This document shows, piece by piece, positions 33,493 to 41,498 of a stretch of DNA of 64,000 nucleotides. The position numbers and the translations under genes were made by a program. Numbering within the stretch: position 1 is the stretch's first letter; every line of letters begins with the position of its first letter. The stretch lies in NCBI RefSeq assembly GCF_001399675.1, contig NZ_LJCO01000046.1, positions 1 through 64,000 on the forward strand, written 5' to 3'. A model generated the notes under the pieces. It searched no databases. It was given only the letters and a program-made list of their open reading frames with translations, and had not been told where the DNA came from. Source of the DNA: Paenalicyclobacillus ferrooxydans. Its GTDB lineage: Bacteria; Bacillota; Bacilli; Alicyclobacillales; Alicyclobacillaceae.

Positions 33493-33906
33493 ATGGATGA
33501 ACTGTTGCAGCGGCTGCGGAGTGAAGGTTTCCGCATGACCCAAGAACGTCTCGCCCTGTTACAGCAGTTTCGCGACATCGGGAGAATTGTCACCCCGGCA
33601 GAGATGCATCAAATTGCACAGGAACGTGGTGTAAGCGTCGGTTTGACCACTGTGTATCGTCTCTTTGAAGCTCTGACCAAAGTTGGTGCGACTGTGCCTT
33701 TTCTCGTTGACGGCACAATTTACTATACATTTTGCGATGCTGATCATCATCATCATGTCATCTGCATGCGTTGCCATCGGCTAACAGAGGTACGCGGTTG
33801 CCCAACCTATGATGGTCTGCCTGCAAACTGGGAAGTACAGGGGCACCGCGTGGACTGGTTTGGGGTTTGCCCAGAATGCCAGACAGACATGCAACAAGCA
33901 CACTGA
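33493..33906 (+). CDS. Fur family transcriptional regulator
   Basis: A 137-residue Fur/PerR/Zur protein. The N-terminal winged helix has RMTQERLALLQQF and VGLTTVYRLFEAL (recognition helix). HHHHVICMRC and CPEC form the structural zinc site. The regulatory metal site and the lack of extra motifs do not decide between Fur, Zur and PerR. ATG follows GCAGGTGAA. No adjacent transporter identifies its regulon. Confidence 0.88.
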   Translation: MDELLQRLRSEGFRMTQERLALLQQFRDIGRIVTPAEMHQIAQERGVSVGLTTVYRLFEALTKVGATVPFLVDGTIYYTFCDADHHHHVICMRCHRLTEVRGCPTYDGLPANWEVQGHRVDWFGVCPECQTDMQQAH

Positions 33907-34001
33907 CACACGTGTGGTACAAACGGTTAAGGTCGTATAAACCGTATCAATCAGGCCAACCTACGGGATGGAAATGAGCCGGTAAACAAGGGGGCCTGTC
34001 A

Positions 34002-34196
34002 ATGAAAAACTCTCACCGTACACCTGGGTATTCTTATCGCCGCAGCGGGATCACCGATTTGAAGGCATCTACAGAGGCAAACATGGAGCAATATGACGTG
34101 CATGGGGATGCGTTGAATGGCGCTCCCGACCGCATTCCGAACAAAGAGGATGCAAAGCGCGCCGGAGACTTTCCGAAAAGGTCTCCACTCGGTTAA
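34002..34196 (+). CDS. Small basic hydrophilic protein, 64 residues
   Basis: A charged protein without membrane segment, containing DLKASTEANMEQYDVHGDAL and ending PKRSPLG. CAAGGGGGCC precedes the ATG. Family not recognised. It is followed by a terminator at 34225, which supports a real transcription unit. Confidence 0.5.
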   Translation: MKNSHRTPGYSYRRSGITDLKASTEANMEQYDVHGDALNGAPDRIPNKEDAKRAGDFPKRSPLG

Positions 34197-34224
34197 CATA
34201 TAAAACACGCAGATGGCTGCTGAA

Positions 34225-34256
34225 AACTGCTTTGGCGCAGGCCGAAGCAGTTCTTT
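34225..34256 (+). terminator. Terminator after the 64-residue protein gene
   Basis: AACTGCTT/AAGCAGTT (34225-34232 with 34245-34252) extends inward with four more pairs, one of them G-T, to a GCAG loop. CTTTCTTT follows. Confidence 0.75.
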
Positions 34257-34441
34257 CTTTGAACTCCCACGCTCATCCATAGCTCATTCATCATTTCAGA
34301 GACCAGTACGGACAAGTACATGAGAATTTGACACAACCTTCACATTTTCTCCATTCCAGTCACTTCACCGACATGGTAAAATGGGTAGTACAGATGGACT
34401 ACACGAATAGTCGTGTTGACACTGGAAAAGGAGTGTAAGGA

Positions 34442-34588
34442 ATGAAGGAGAACGTCACAAAGACACCCCGAAATCCCATCGCGACCTTCAACAAGGCATG
34501 GCAAATCGCGGAACGCGTTGGAACTGCATTTGCTTTAATTATGGTTGCTGGCACAATCGGATTGGTATCATTGCACGTCTGGGCCTAA
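34442..34588 (+). CDS. Small single-helix membrane protein, 48 residues
   Basis: An ORF below common length cutoffs. The N-terminus is polar (MKENVTKTPRNPIATFNKAW) and is followed by one hydrophobic helix (GTAFALIMVAGTIGLVSL) and the end HVWA. AAAGGAGTGTAAGGA lies directly upstream of the ATG, an excellent ribosome site. Function unknown; the shape is that of a small regulatory or accessory membrane protein. Confidence 0.6.
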   Translation: MKENVTKTPRNPIATFNKAWQIAERVGTAFALIMVAGTIGLVSLHVWA

Positions 34589-34681
34589 ATTTTTTTCTAC
34601 GTATCCTGGCTGATGTAATCGTCGACCTGCCGGTGAAGAAGACACCCACTTTCCGTGTGAATACTTGTCAGGCAAACATAG

Positions 34682-34723
34682 AATGAGAAAGAGGCCCTGC
34701 TGTGGCGGGGCCTCTTTCTCATT
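34682..34723. terminator. Terminator-like hairpin downstream of the NlpC/P60 gene
   Basis: A perfect 16-bp stem (34682-34697 with 34708-34723) with a 10-base loop lies immediately after the stop of the minus-strand gene at 34727. The stem base is A/T-rich. It can serve both strands. Confidence 0.8.
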
Positions 34724-34726
34724 GAC

Positions 34727-35572
34727 TCAGATGTGCCTGGCACCGATATAGTGTGCACCCCAATAGGCGGACGAAAGGGAGTCAATTCGAACGCCGCGAT
34801 CCTCTGCGTTGATAAACTCACCATTTCCAACGTAAATCCCGACATGGGATGCTCCCCCGCCATCCGTGTTAAAGAAGACCAAGTCCCCGATATCCGGATA
34901 GCGAGCAGGTGCTGGACCACCTTCATCATACTGTGCGTAACTGGTCCTGCCGATGTGGATCCCAAAGTGGCCGTACACAAACTGCACATAACCCGAGCAA
35001 TCAAAACCGGAAGTTGACTCTCCGCCCCAACGATAAGGTGTACCAATGAACTCTTTGGCAAAACTGACGATGTTCAAACCAAGCACTTCTTGGCCAATGC
35101 CTGCTGCAGAACTGACACCGCGCGAACTGTGGGTACCCACGTATCCGGCAAACACTTTTAGTTTTTGACCAATGTGCAGGATACTTCTTGATGTGAGTCC
35201 GTTCAATTTCAGTGTCTCTGCGACAGAAGCATTATAGCGGCTTGCAATGCCAGAGATGGTATCGCCAGACTTTACCGTGACCACAACGATTCGCCGGGAA
35301 GATCGGGAAGATGTCGAATACAGTGCAGTTGACGATTTTCGGTGTTCTGAAGTTGATGTTCCAGGAATCTGTAACTTTTCCCCCACTCGAATCGTCGAAC
35401 TATGTAGACCGTTGACTTGCTCCAAAGAGTTGACGCTGACGTGGTATGTCTCTGCAATCCCCCACAGGGTATCCCCAGACTTGACCTGCGCCGTGGTGGA
35501 TGCAAAGGCAACCGTTGGTACGAACATGCACACAGCGAGAGAGACGGCAGCAAGTCCAATATAGGATTTCAC
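34727..35572 (-). CDS. LysM and NlpC/P60 domain cell-wall hydrolase
   Basis: A secreted 281-residue peptidoglycan endopeptidase. It has a signal peptide (about 1-24, ending AFA), two LysM repeats (about 27-70 and 97-140) and a C-terminal NlpC/P60 domain with catalytic Cys in DCSGYVQ, His in SHVGIYVG and a downstream third His. It would cleave stem peptides of the wall. The start is GTG at 35570-35572 with AAAGGGG upstream. A c-di-AMP riboswitch-like leader precedes it, which fits known control of wall hydrolases in Bacillota. A perfect hairpin follows the gene. Confidence 0.93.
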   Translation of the reverse strand: MKSYIGLAAVSLAVCMFVPTVAFASTTAQVKSGDTLWGIAETYHVSVNSLEQVNGLHSSTIRVGEKLQIPGTSTSEHRKSSTALYSTSSRSSRRIVVVTVKSGDTISGIASRYNASVAETLKLNGLTSRSILHIGQKLKVFAGYVGTHSSRGVSSAAGIGQEVLGLNIVSFAKEFIGTPYRWGGESTSGFDCSGYVQFVYGHFGIHIGRTSYAQYDEGGPAPARYPDIGDLVFFNTDGGGASHVGIYVGNGEFINAEDRGVRIDSLSSAYWGAHYIGARHI

Positions 35573-35582
35573 ACCATTGCCC

Positions 35583-35692
35583 CTTTGTTCCTGCGGGGTT
35601 AGTTGACGGGCTAGGGATTGGGCTCTCCCATCTGAAATTCAGATTCGCCCCAAAAATGCGTCCCCCGCCTCCATTTCTGGAGTTCGGAATTT
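35583..35692 (-). ncRNA. ydaO/yuaA-type (c-di-AMP) riboswitch candidate
   Basis: Read on the minus strand, the leader contains, in order, segments I recognise from the ydaO-yuaA consensus. They are GGCGGGGGACGC, TTTTTGGGGCGAATC, a variable hairpin (TGAATTTCAGATGGG), CCCGTCAACTAACCCCGCAGG, and then the ribosome site and GTG. It lies directly upstream of a LysM-NlpC/P60 gene, a classic target. Fold and c-di-AMP binding were not tested. Confidence 0.82.
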
Positions 35693-35710
35693 TTGTCCAG
35701 TACAACCAAC

Positions 35711-35740
35711 ATTATAAAAGACCCCCTTTTTCGACAGCAA
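35711..35740 (-). promoter_or_regulatory. Candidate promoter for the riboswitch-NlpC/P60 transcript
   Basis: Minus strand: TTGCTG (35735-35740), 18-bp spacer, TATAAT (35711-35716). It would start transcription near 35704, just ahead of the aptamer. Confidence 0.6.
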
Positions 35741-35993
35741 CCCCTATCTAGTAATATTGTGTCTATTTTTCATATAATATGTCGACGAAACCTTCTTGCG
35801 ATTCTATCAAAATACTCCGCCTATTTTCGATAACACACGTCGCCGCCTGCAAGTCCAGAAAACGCTTGCAATGCATTCATATTTTGTGCAGTAATGAGTT
35901 TGTAGTCATACAGATGTACACACCTCTCACCTGCTCTATTGCAGTCGCGGCGCAGGTCTACGGAGAATCAAAATTGCACAGGGAGGGAGTTAG
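35741..35993. other. Gene-free divergent region upstream of scoA
   Basis: With the riboswitch this makes a 420-base gap. The scoA-side half is A/T-rich and includes a cre-like element (35856-35870). No small ORF with a convincing ribosome site was seen. Confidence 0.4.
35856..35870. promoter_or_regulatory. cre-like element upstream of scoA
   Basis: CAGAAAACGCTTGCA agrees with the CcpA cre pattern WTGNAANCGNWNNCW at the central and right positions; the first two bases differ. It lies 124 bases before the scoA ATG, overlapping a possible TTGCAA -35. Confidence 0.35.
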
Positions 35994-36692
35994 ATGAACA
36001 AGGTTTACCCATCAGCAGCAGAGGCCGTCCGCGATATCGCAGACGGATCGACCCTATTGGTCGGCGGGTTCGGTCTTGTTGGTATTCCTGAAAACCTGAT
36101 TGCGGCGATACAGGCACGAGGTACGAAGAACCTCACTTGTGTCAGTAACAACTGTGGCGTGGACGATTGGGGTCTCGGCTTACTTTTGCAAAATCACCAA
36201 ATTCGAAAAATGGTTTCGTCTTATGTCGGCGAGAATAAGAACTTTGAGCGTCAATACTTAAGCGGCGAGCTTGAGGTTGAGTTGGTCCCGCAAGGCACGC
36301 TCGCAGAACGCATCCGCGCTGGCGGTGCTGGTATTGGCGGATTCTATACTCCTGCAGGCGTTGGTACCCCAATTGCAGAAGGAAAAGAAGTCCGAACCTT
36401 TGACGGCCGCGAGTACCTGCTTGAACTGCCCATCCGAGGAGATTTCTCCCTTATCAAAGGCTGGAAAGCAGACACGCTTGGCAACGTCATCTACCGGAAA
36501 ACAGCCCGAAACTTCAATCCGATGATAGCCGCTGCCGGAAAGGTTACGATTGTCGAAGTGGAAGAGATTGTTGAGCCCGGCATGCTCGATGCAGATCAGA
36601 TTCATACCCCCGGTATCTACGTACAGCGCGTCGTGTTAGGGACACAGTACCAAAAGCGGATCGAGCGCAGGACAACCCGAAAGCGTACGTAA
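35994..36692 (+). CDS. scoA: 3-oxoacid CoA-transferase subunit A
   Basis: The alpha subunit of succinyl-CoA:3-oxoacid CoA-transferase, which moves CoA from succinyl-CoA to acetoacetate. The 232-residue protein opens with an N-terminal nucleotide-like glycine loop ([16 protein letters not shown]) and shows [20 protein letters not shown] and [10 protein letters not shown] family segments. ATG follows AGGGAGGGAGT. scoB lies 77 bases downstream. A broader acetate/acetoacetate CoA-transferase activity is possible. Confidence 0.93.
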   Translation: MNKVYPSAAEAVRDIADGSTLLVGGFGLVGIPENLIAAIQARGTKNLTCVSNNCGVDDWGLGLLLQNHQIRKMVSSYVGENKNFERQYLSGELEVELVPQGTLAERIRAGGAGIGGFYTPAGVGTPIAEGKEVRTFDGREYLLELPIRGDFSLIKGWKADTLGNVIYRKTARNFNPMIAAAGKVTIVEVEEIVEPGMLDADQIHTPGIYVQRVVLGTQYQKRIERRTTRKRT

Positions 36693-36769
36693 AACACTTC
36701 ACCCGTACGATGACTCATACACGTAAGGCAAGTCACGCAACGAGACTCATATGGAAGGGAGCGAGTCAG

Positions 36770-37444
36770 ATGCCACTTTCACGCGAACAGATTGTGCAGC
36801 GTGCAGCGCTTGAAATTCAGGATGGGATGTACGTCAACCTTGGCATTGGCATGCCCACGCTCGTCGCAAATTATATCCCGGAAGATGTACACATTATGTT
36901 GCATTCGGAGAACGGATTGCTCGGTACTGGACCGTACCCGTACGATGGTGAAGAAGACCCGGACCTCATTAATGCGGGTAAAGAAACGGTTACAGTCCTC
37001 CCGGGTGCTGCCTTCTTTGACAGTGCTGAATCTTTCGCCATGATCCGCGGCGGCCATATTGATATCGCCATCCTTGGGGCAATGGAAGTTGCACAAAATG
37101 GCGATCTTGCCAACTGGATGATCCCAGGAAAAATGGTTAAGGGCATGGGCGGCGCAATGGACCTGGTACACGGTGCAAAACGCGTCATCGTAACGATGGA
37201 ACATGTGAACAAGCAAAAAGAACCGAAGATCCTGGAGACTTGCTCCCTGCCTCTGACTGGCAAACAGGTAGTCAATCGCATCATTACTGACTACGCCGTG
37301 ATGGATGTCACGAACGAGGGCCTTGTTATCCGCGAAATTGCAGACGGTCATACACTCGAAGAGGTTCGCGAACTGACGGGAGCTCAGCTCATTGTTCCGG
37401 AGTCTGGTGTGCGTACAATCGCCACGCGACGCGAAGACGTCTGA
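36770..37444 (+). CDS. scoB: 3-oxoacid CoA-transferase subunit B
   Basis: The beta subunit carrying the catalytic Glu in SENGLLG (the Glu that forms the CoA thioester). [10 protein letters not shown] and [14 protein letters not shown] are further family markers. ATG 36770 has GGGAGCGAG upstream; the frame extends to 36710. Directly followed by the exporter gene with one base between (stop 37444, ATG 37446), so co-transcription is probable. Confidence 0.93.
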   Translation: MPLSREQIVQRAALEIQDGMYVNLGIGMPTLVANYIPEDVHIMLHSENGLLGTGPYPYDGEEDPDLINAGKETVTVLPGAAFFDSAESFAMIRGGHIDIAILGAMEVAQNGDLANWMIPGKMVKGMGGAMDLVHGAKRVIVTMEHVNKQKEPKILETCSLPLTGKQVVNRIITDYAVMDVTNEGLVIREIADGHTLEEVRELTGAQLIVPESGVRTIATRREDV

Positions 37445-37445
37445 T

Positions 37446-38402
37446 ATGTGGTGGTTTGTTTTAACCTTCATTGGAGGTTTGGCCGTCGGCAGACGCAACT
37501 GGTTGCCGACGGCTTTGTTGCGTCGCACGCATTGGCTGGTTTCCTCCTGTCTGGCAGTGCTTGTCTTCGTGCTTGGCTACGACCTCGGTTCCAACCGCCA
37601 CTTAGTCGCGGCCCTGCCGGTTCTCGGCTATCGAGCCTGTATCATTGCCGTCTTATCGATGGCAGGTTCTGTTTTGTTTGGCATGCTCACAGCTCGCTGG
37701 CTATGGCAAGACAGCGCAGACACACACCAGGTCCAAAGTGTGGACCCTGTCGCCAATTTAGAAGCGGATCCTCCAGTCACACCCAGGGTTACAGCTGCGA
37801 TTCTGCGGCTTCCTGGCCTCATTATCGGCATGCTGATTATTGGTGCGCTCTTAGGTTTTCGGACCGATGGTTCGATCCGGATCCCAAATGGATGGCAAAA
37901 TGCCGTCTTTGCACTGATGCTGCTTGGAATCGGCCTTGAAATCGGAACCGATCCGCGGTTTTGGACACATATTCAAAAGGCGAGTTGGCGAATGTTCATC
38001 TTTCCCGTAAATGCTGTCTTCGGCAGCCTGCTCGGAGGTCTCCTCGCAACGGTACTGGTTCACGGCCGCCTACTGGACAACCTTGCTGCGGCAGCGGGTC
38101 TCGGCTGGTACTCGCTCGCCGCCGTGCTAGTCAATCAACTGTCAGGTCCAGAGTCAGGCACCATCGCTTTTCTCTCCAATGTCATTCGAGAGGTACTAGG
38201 GTTCCTCGCGATCCCGCTCTTAAACCGATGGATGTGGACACCAGGCGCCATAGCTCTCGGTGCAGCAACCACGATGGACACGACTCTGCCGCTGTTTCGC
38301 AGGGCTGGAGCGTCTACTGCAGGAGTTGTGTACGCTTTTGTCAACGGTGTGTTGGTTTCTGCACTGGTGCCGCTCTTAATCCCTTTGGTACTGAAGCTCT
38401 AG
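37446..38402 (+). CDS. LysO-like (DUF340) membrane exporter
   Basis: A 318-residue integral membrane protein with about eight to ten helices and the LysO/YbjE C-terminal pattern ATTMDTTLPLFRRAG and VVYAFVNGVLVSALVPLL. LysO exports lysine in Escherichia coli. Here export of another amino acid is possible, and the pairing with scoAB is unexplained. The ATG lies one base after the scoB stop; its ribosome site is weak, suggesting coupling. Confidence 0.78.
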   Translation: MWWFVLTFIGGLAVGRRNWLPTALLRRTHWLVSSCLAVLVFVLGYDLGSNRHLVAALPVLGYRACIIAVLSMAGSVLFGMLTARWLWQDSADTHQVQSVDPVANLEADPPVTPRVTAAILRLPGLIIGMLIIGALLGFRTDGSIRIPNGWQNAVFALMLLGIGLEIGTDPRFWTHIQKASWRMFIFPVNAVFGSLLGGLLATVLVHGRLLDNLAAAAGLGWYSLAAVLVNQLSGPESGTIAFLSNVIREVLGFLAIPLLNRWMWTPGAIALGAATTMDTTLPLFRRAGASTAGVVYAFVNGVLVSALVPLLIPLVLKL

Positions 38403-38510
38403 TGTACCAACTGCGTGGGTGAAGACGTTCATTTTCTGTTACAATAGATTTTGATTTGCTGAGGCGTGTGACCCAGACTGGAGACAACACGCGTTAAAGG
38501 AGGTCACGGC

Positions 38511-38990
38511 ATGCCCGTAACTGAAGAACAATTTCGCCATGCACTGGGACGATTCGCCAGCGGCGTCACGATTGTAACAACAGCCTATAAAGATCAACTG
38601 AATGGTCTAACCGTATCCGCATTTTGTTCAGTCTCGTTGAACCCGCCTTATATTCTGATTTGCGTCGATAAAGGGTCTTCAGCAAACCCTGCGATTCAAG
38701 GGGCGAAAGCCTTTGCCGTGAATATCCTTACCGATGCACAAAGCCATCTCTCGAATCATTTTGCACGAAGAACTGACGATAAGTTCAGCGGGGTCTCTTA
38801 CCGTCTCGGCCAACTCGGGATGCCCTTGTTGGATGATACCCTTGGCTATTTGGAATGTACGATTGCACAGCAAGTGGATGCCGGAGACCACTATATCTAC
38901 ATCGGGCAAGTCGAGCACGCAAGCGTAGATTCGTCTGCAGTTCCACTCATGTATTACAATGGAAGCTACCGCCAACTCACAGAGAAATAA
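38511..38990 (+). CDS. Flavin reductase-like FMN-binding protein
   Basis: A 159-residue protein of the HpaC/flavin reductase split-barrel family. It has the FMN-binding segment RFASGVTIVTTAYKDQLNG, LTVSAFCSVSLNPPYILIC, FAVNILTDAQ and a C-terminal LMYYNGSYRQL. It probably reduces FMN or FAD with NAD(P)H for a two-component monooxygenase, though no oxygenase gene is adjacent. ATG has an ideal AAAGGAGGTCA upstream. Confidence 0.87.
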   Translation: MPVTEEQFRHALGRFASGVTIVTTAYKDQLNGLTVSAFCSVSLNPPYILICVDKGSSANPAIQGAKAFAVNILTDAQSHLSNHFARRTDDKFSGVSYRLGQLGMPLLDDTLGYLECTIAQQVDAGDHYIYIGQVEHASVDSSAVPLMYYNGSYRQLTEK

Positions 38991-39051
38991 CACCGGCCTC
39001 GGCGTTATTAAACTGAAGGTTGTTGCACAACTGACGGTTATCGTAAACAAA

Positions 39052-39080
39052 CGGCGCCCGGGTTTCATCCCTCGGCGCCG
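39052..39080 (-). terminator. Terminator of the MoxR-DUF58-DUF4129 operon
   Basis: Minus strand: CGGCGCC and GGCGCCG arms (39074-39080 with 39052-39058) enclose a 15-base loop that pairs further, then TTTGTTTACG. It lies 67 bases beyond the last gene's stop. Confidence 0.75.
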
Positions 39081-39146
39081 CTTTACAATTTAGTATCGCA
39101 TGACCTTGTCAACGCATGATTTGATTCCCACACTTGACGAGTTCCT

Positions 39147-40331
39147 TCACGATTCGCTGTTTCTGTCACTTGACCTCCCGTAGCGAACGCGCTCGTAGGC
39201 ACGGGTCAGTCCGCCCTTCCATCGCGTGGAATGCCCCTCCCGCGCTAACTTCTCCAGCCTTTCTTCGAACTCAGCAGGTGTCTCGCTGAGTTCAATCGGG
39301 TGCCCTGCTTTATCCTCCATATCAAGCCACTGCTGATACTCTCGTCGCACTGGATTGTCCGTTTCAACAAAACTGCGGTGTGGCGTGGAATGAAGCCGCC
39401 CTCGTCGGATCGTCACTGTACCATCGGTGGTTTTGTCGTCCACCTGGTCAAGCTGCTTTCTCGACAAGCGCCAGACAAGCACGACTGCAGCCACAAAGGC
39501 AATGACGTAGAACACCTTGAGAATCCAGGCAAATGAATGTCCGGATGCAGTGGGATGTTGCTGATGGGCGAGAGAGTTAAGCAATTGGCTCTTCCGATTC
39601 TGCTGTTGCAGTCCCTTAGCCAGTAAATGTTTCGGCAACAGCGCATTGAGAAGGTAGAGAAACGGCAGGCTGATGACTGCCCCGCCGCCAGCGAGTGCCA
39701 AAAGCAACCAATACCGCAACCTCGGGCCAAACCACAGTGCTGCAATTGTCCCGGCCAAGATGATGGCAAAGTTCCCTTTGGCACCTTGCGAGTTTGTTTC
39801 TGCGCGCTCTGCCTTCCACATCGCATAAATCCGCATCGCCAGCCCGACAATCATCACAAAAACGAGCCACTCACGGATGCCGCCGTTCATCCGCACCATC
39901 AGCATGAAGAGTGTGGAAATCGCAATCCCTATCAGCTCAAACACAAACGACGAACGGTTCTCCTCGATGAGGGACACGGCACTGACCAAGCGGTGCAACC
40001 GGTACACGATGCTGAGGATCAACAACGGGTAGGCCCACAAGTCCGCCGGATGGGCTGAGTCGGTCAGCCAGGGCACTTCAGCGACCGACGTACAGACCAG
40101 TGCGGTCACATAAACGAACCGCACGCCGACTCCCCGGTCCACCAGCAACCCAAGGATAAGTAAAGTGATGAGCACAAACACAAACGGCAATAACCAACCG
40201 GACGGGCTGGTCTGGCTTGTGTCTAAAACCGTAGTGTAGAGGACATATGGGACGGGAATGACGAGCAACATCAGAAGCCAACGCTGCCGTCTCGATGCCA
40301 TTTGGCGATAGGTCTGCGTCGGTGCACTCAT
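39147..40331 (-). CDS. Membrane protein with DUF4129-like C-terminus (transglutaminase-less)
   Basis: A 394-residue protein with about seven membrane helices and a cytoplasmic C-terminus. The C-terminus (VRREYQQWLDMEDKAGHPIELSETPAEFEERLEKL) matches the DUF4129 tail of bacterial transglutaminase-like membrane proteins. In those proteins a large TGc domain sits between the last helices; here it is absent. The ATG overlaps the DUF58 gene stop by 4 bases (ATGA), so it is the third cistron of the operon. Confidence 0.75.
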   Translation of the reverse strand: MSAPTQTYRQMASRRQRWLLMLLVIPVPYVLYTTVLDTSQTSPSGWLLPFVFVLITLLILGLLVDRGVGVRFVYVTALVCTSVAEVPWLTDSAHPADLWAYPLLILSIVYRLHRLVSAVSLIEENRSSFVFELIGIAISTLFMLMVRMNGGIREWLVFVMIVGLAMRIYAMWKAERAETNSQGAKGNFAIILAGTIAALWFGPRLRYWLLLALAGGGAVISLPFLYLLNALLPKHLLAKGLQQQNRKSQLLNSLAHQQHPTASGHSFAWILKVFYVIAFVAAVVLVWRLSRKQLDQVDDKTTDGTVTIRRGRLHSTPHRSFVETDNPVRREYQQWLDMEDKAGHPIELSETPAEFEERLEKLAREGHSTRWKGGLTRAYERVRYGRSSDRNSES

Positions 40332-41497
40332 ACCCCTGTCACTTCCCTCTGCTGATGAAACCATTCACCATTCGGTGAAATCGCTGCTCCTGCGGCTGAC
40401 CGGAGGGTATCGTCAGAATGACTCGTAAACAGGCTGCGCTGGACGCCCCCAAGTGCTGGCAGGGTTGCGTTGGCTGGGGCCACCACGTACAGATGACGTT
40501 CCTTCGCGACCCTGGCAAGGAGGCTCCCTTGAGCCTCTGTTAGAAATGCGGTAAAAATGACGAGAGGTGCGTCCTTTGGCATGTAAGCCAAACACTGCTT
40601 AAACATTCCTTCGAAGTCCCCGTTGGTATACGGAAGCATTGCGCCTGTAATGTACTTGATAGCCCCTGCGTGCTGCCTTCCATACCACTGTTTCTTTGAG
40701 CTTCCAGGGTGAATGGCATTGGACGCAAAGTACATGGGCACCCTGTCGCGTTCATTTTCTTCCGTAAATACCCTCAACACAGCGCATAATTCATCAAATA
40801 ACTCGGTCTTTGTTCCAAGCCAGTGTGGACTGATAAACTGGCCATCCAGGATAATGCCTACGGATATGTCCGTTGAAGATGAGAACTGTTTTGTCATCCA
40901 CGATCCGGTGCGTGCGCTCGCTTGCCAGGCGATGTGTTTAAATGCGTCTCCTGGCGCGTAAGACCGTATGCCGCGCAGTAATACTTCATCAGGCAGTAAC
41001 CAACGGACCCGCTCAATCTCTCCGTTCAAATCCCGCATCGCTTGTGTCGACTGACTCCCCGACAAACGTTCTGGAAAGACAATCACCGCACCGTGAATTT
41101 CGCGTCGGACGAACAGCTCTTTCAGCCCAAATCCCTCGTTCAGGCGCAGTACAACCTCCCGATGATGCAAATCCTGGAGACCTCGGCTCCAGCCGTAGCA
41201 ATGTACATCAAAGGTCACTTCCTGCCGCATCAGCAAAAAGGTCGACCTAGTGATGCCATACACCTTCCGGTTTGCCTCTGCAGATAAGCCAACCGGTAAT
41301 TCAAGCGAGAGCGACACATTCGGACAAGGCAGCCACGATCGATTCAGAACCCTTACGTGAATCAAAACAGGTTCCCCAATTTCGAGTGCATTCTTAGCCA
41401 GGGTCACATCGACTTCAATCCGGCTGTGCACGACACGAAACCAAATGGCAGGCCAGAACCACACGACTAACGCCAGGATGAGGGGAAAGTACAGCAT
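40328..41497 (-). CDS. DUF58 domain protein (von Willebrand-like)
   Basis: A 389-residue membrane-anchored protein of the DUF58 family. Two N-terminal helices come first. The central part follows with RGIRSYAPGDAFKHIAWQAS, the hallmark of the family, and then a vWA-like segment (STDISVGIILDGQ). Family members work with MoxR AAA proteins as chaperones or in metal insertion. ATG 41497 lies one base after the moxR stop (41499). Confidence 0.88.
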   Translation of the reverse strand: MLYFPLILALVVWFWPAIWFRVVHSRIEVDVTLAKNALEIGEPVLIHVRVLNRSWLPCPNVSLSLELPVGLSAEANRKVYGITRSTFLLMRQEVTFDVHCYGWSRGLQDLHHREVVLRLNEGFGLKELFVRREIHGAVIVFPERLSGSQSTQAMRDLNGEIERVRWLLPDEVLLRGIRSYAPGDAFKHIAWQASARTGSWMTKQFSSSTDISVGIILDGQFISPHWLGTKTELFDELCAVLRVFTEENERDRVPMYFASNAIHPGSSKKQWYGRQHAGAIKYITGAMLPYTNGDFEGMFKQCLAYMPKDAPLVIFTAFLTEAQGSLLARVAKERHLYVVAPANATLPALGGVQRSLFTSHSDDTLRSAAGAAISPNGEWFHQQREVTGV

Positions 41498-41498
41498 C

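Noticed and set aside
36779-37528. A 249-codon minus-strand frame opposite scoB
   Set aside because: scoB has catalytic motifs and a good start; the opposite frame has neither.
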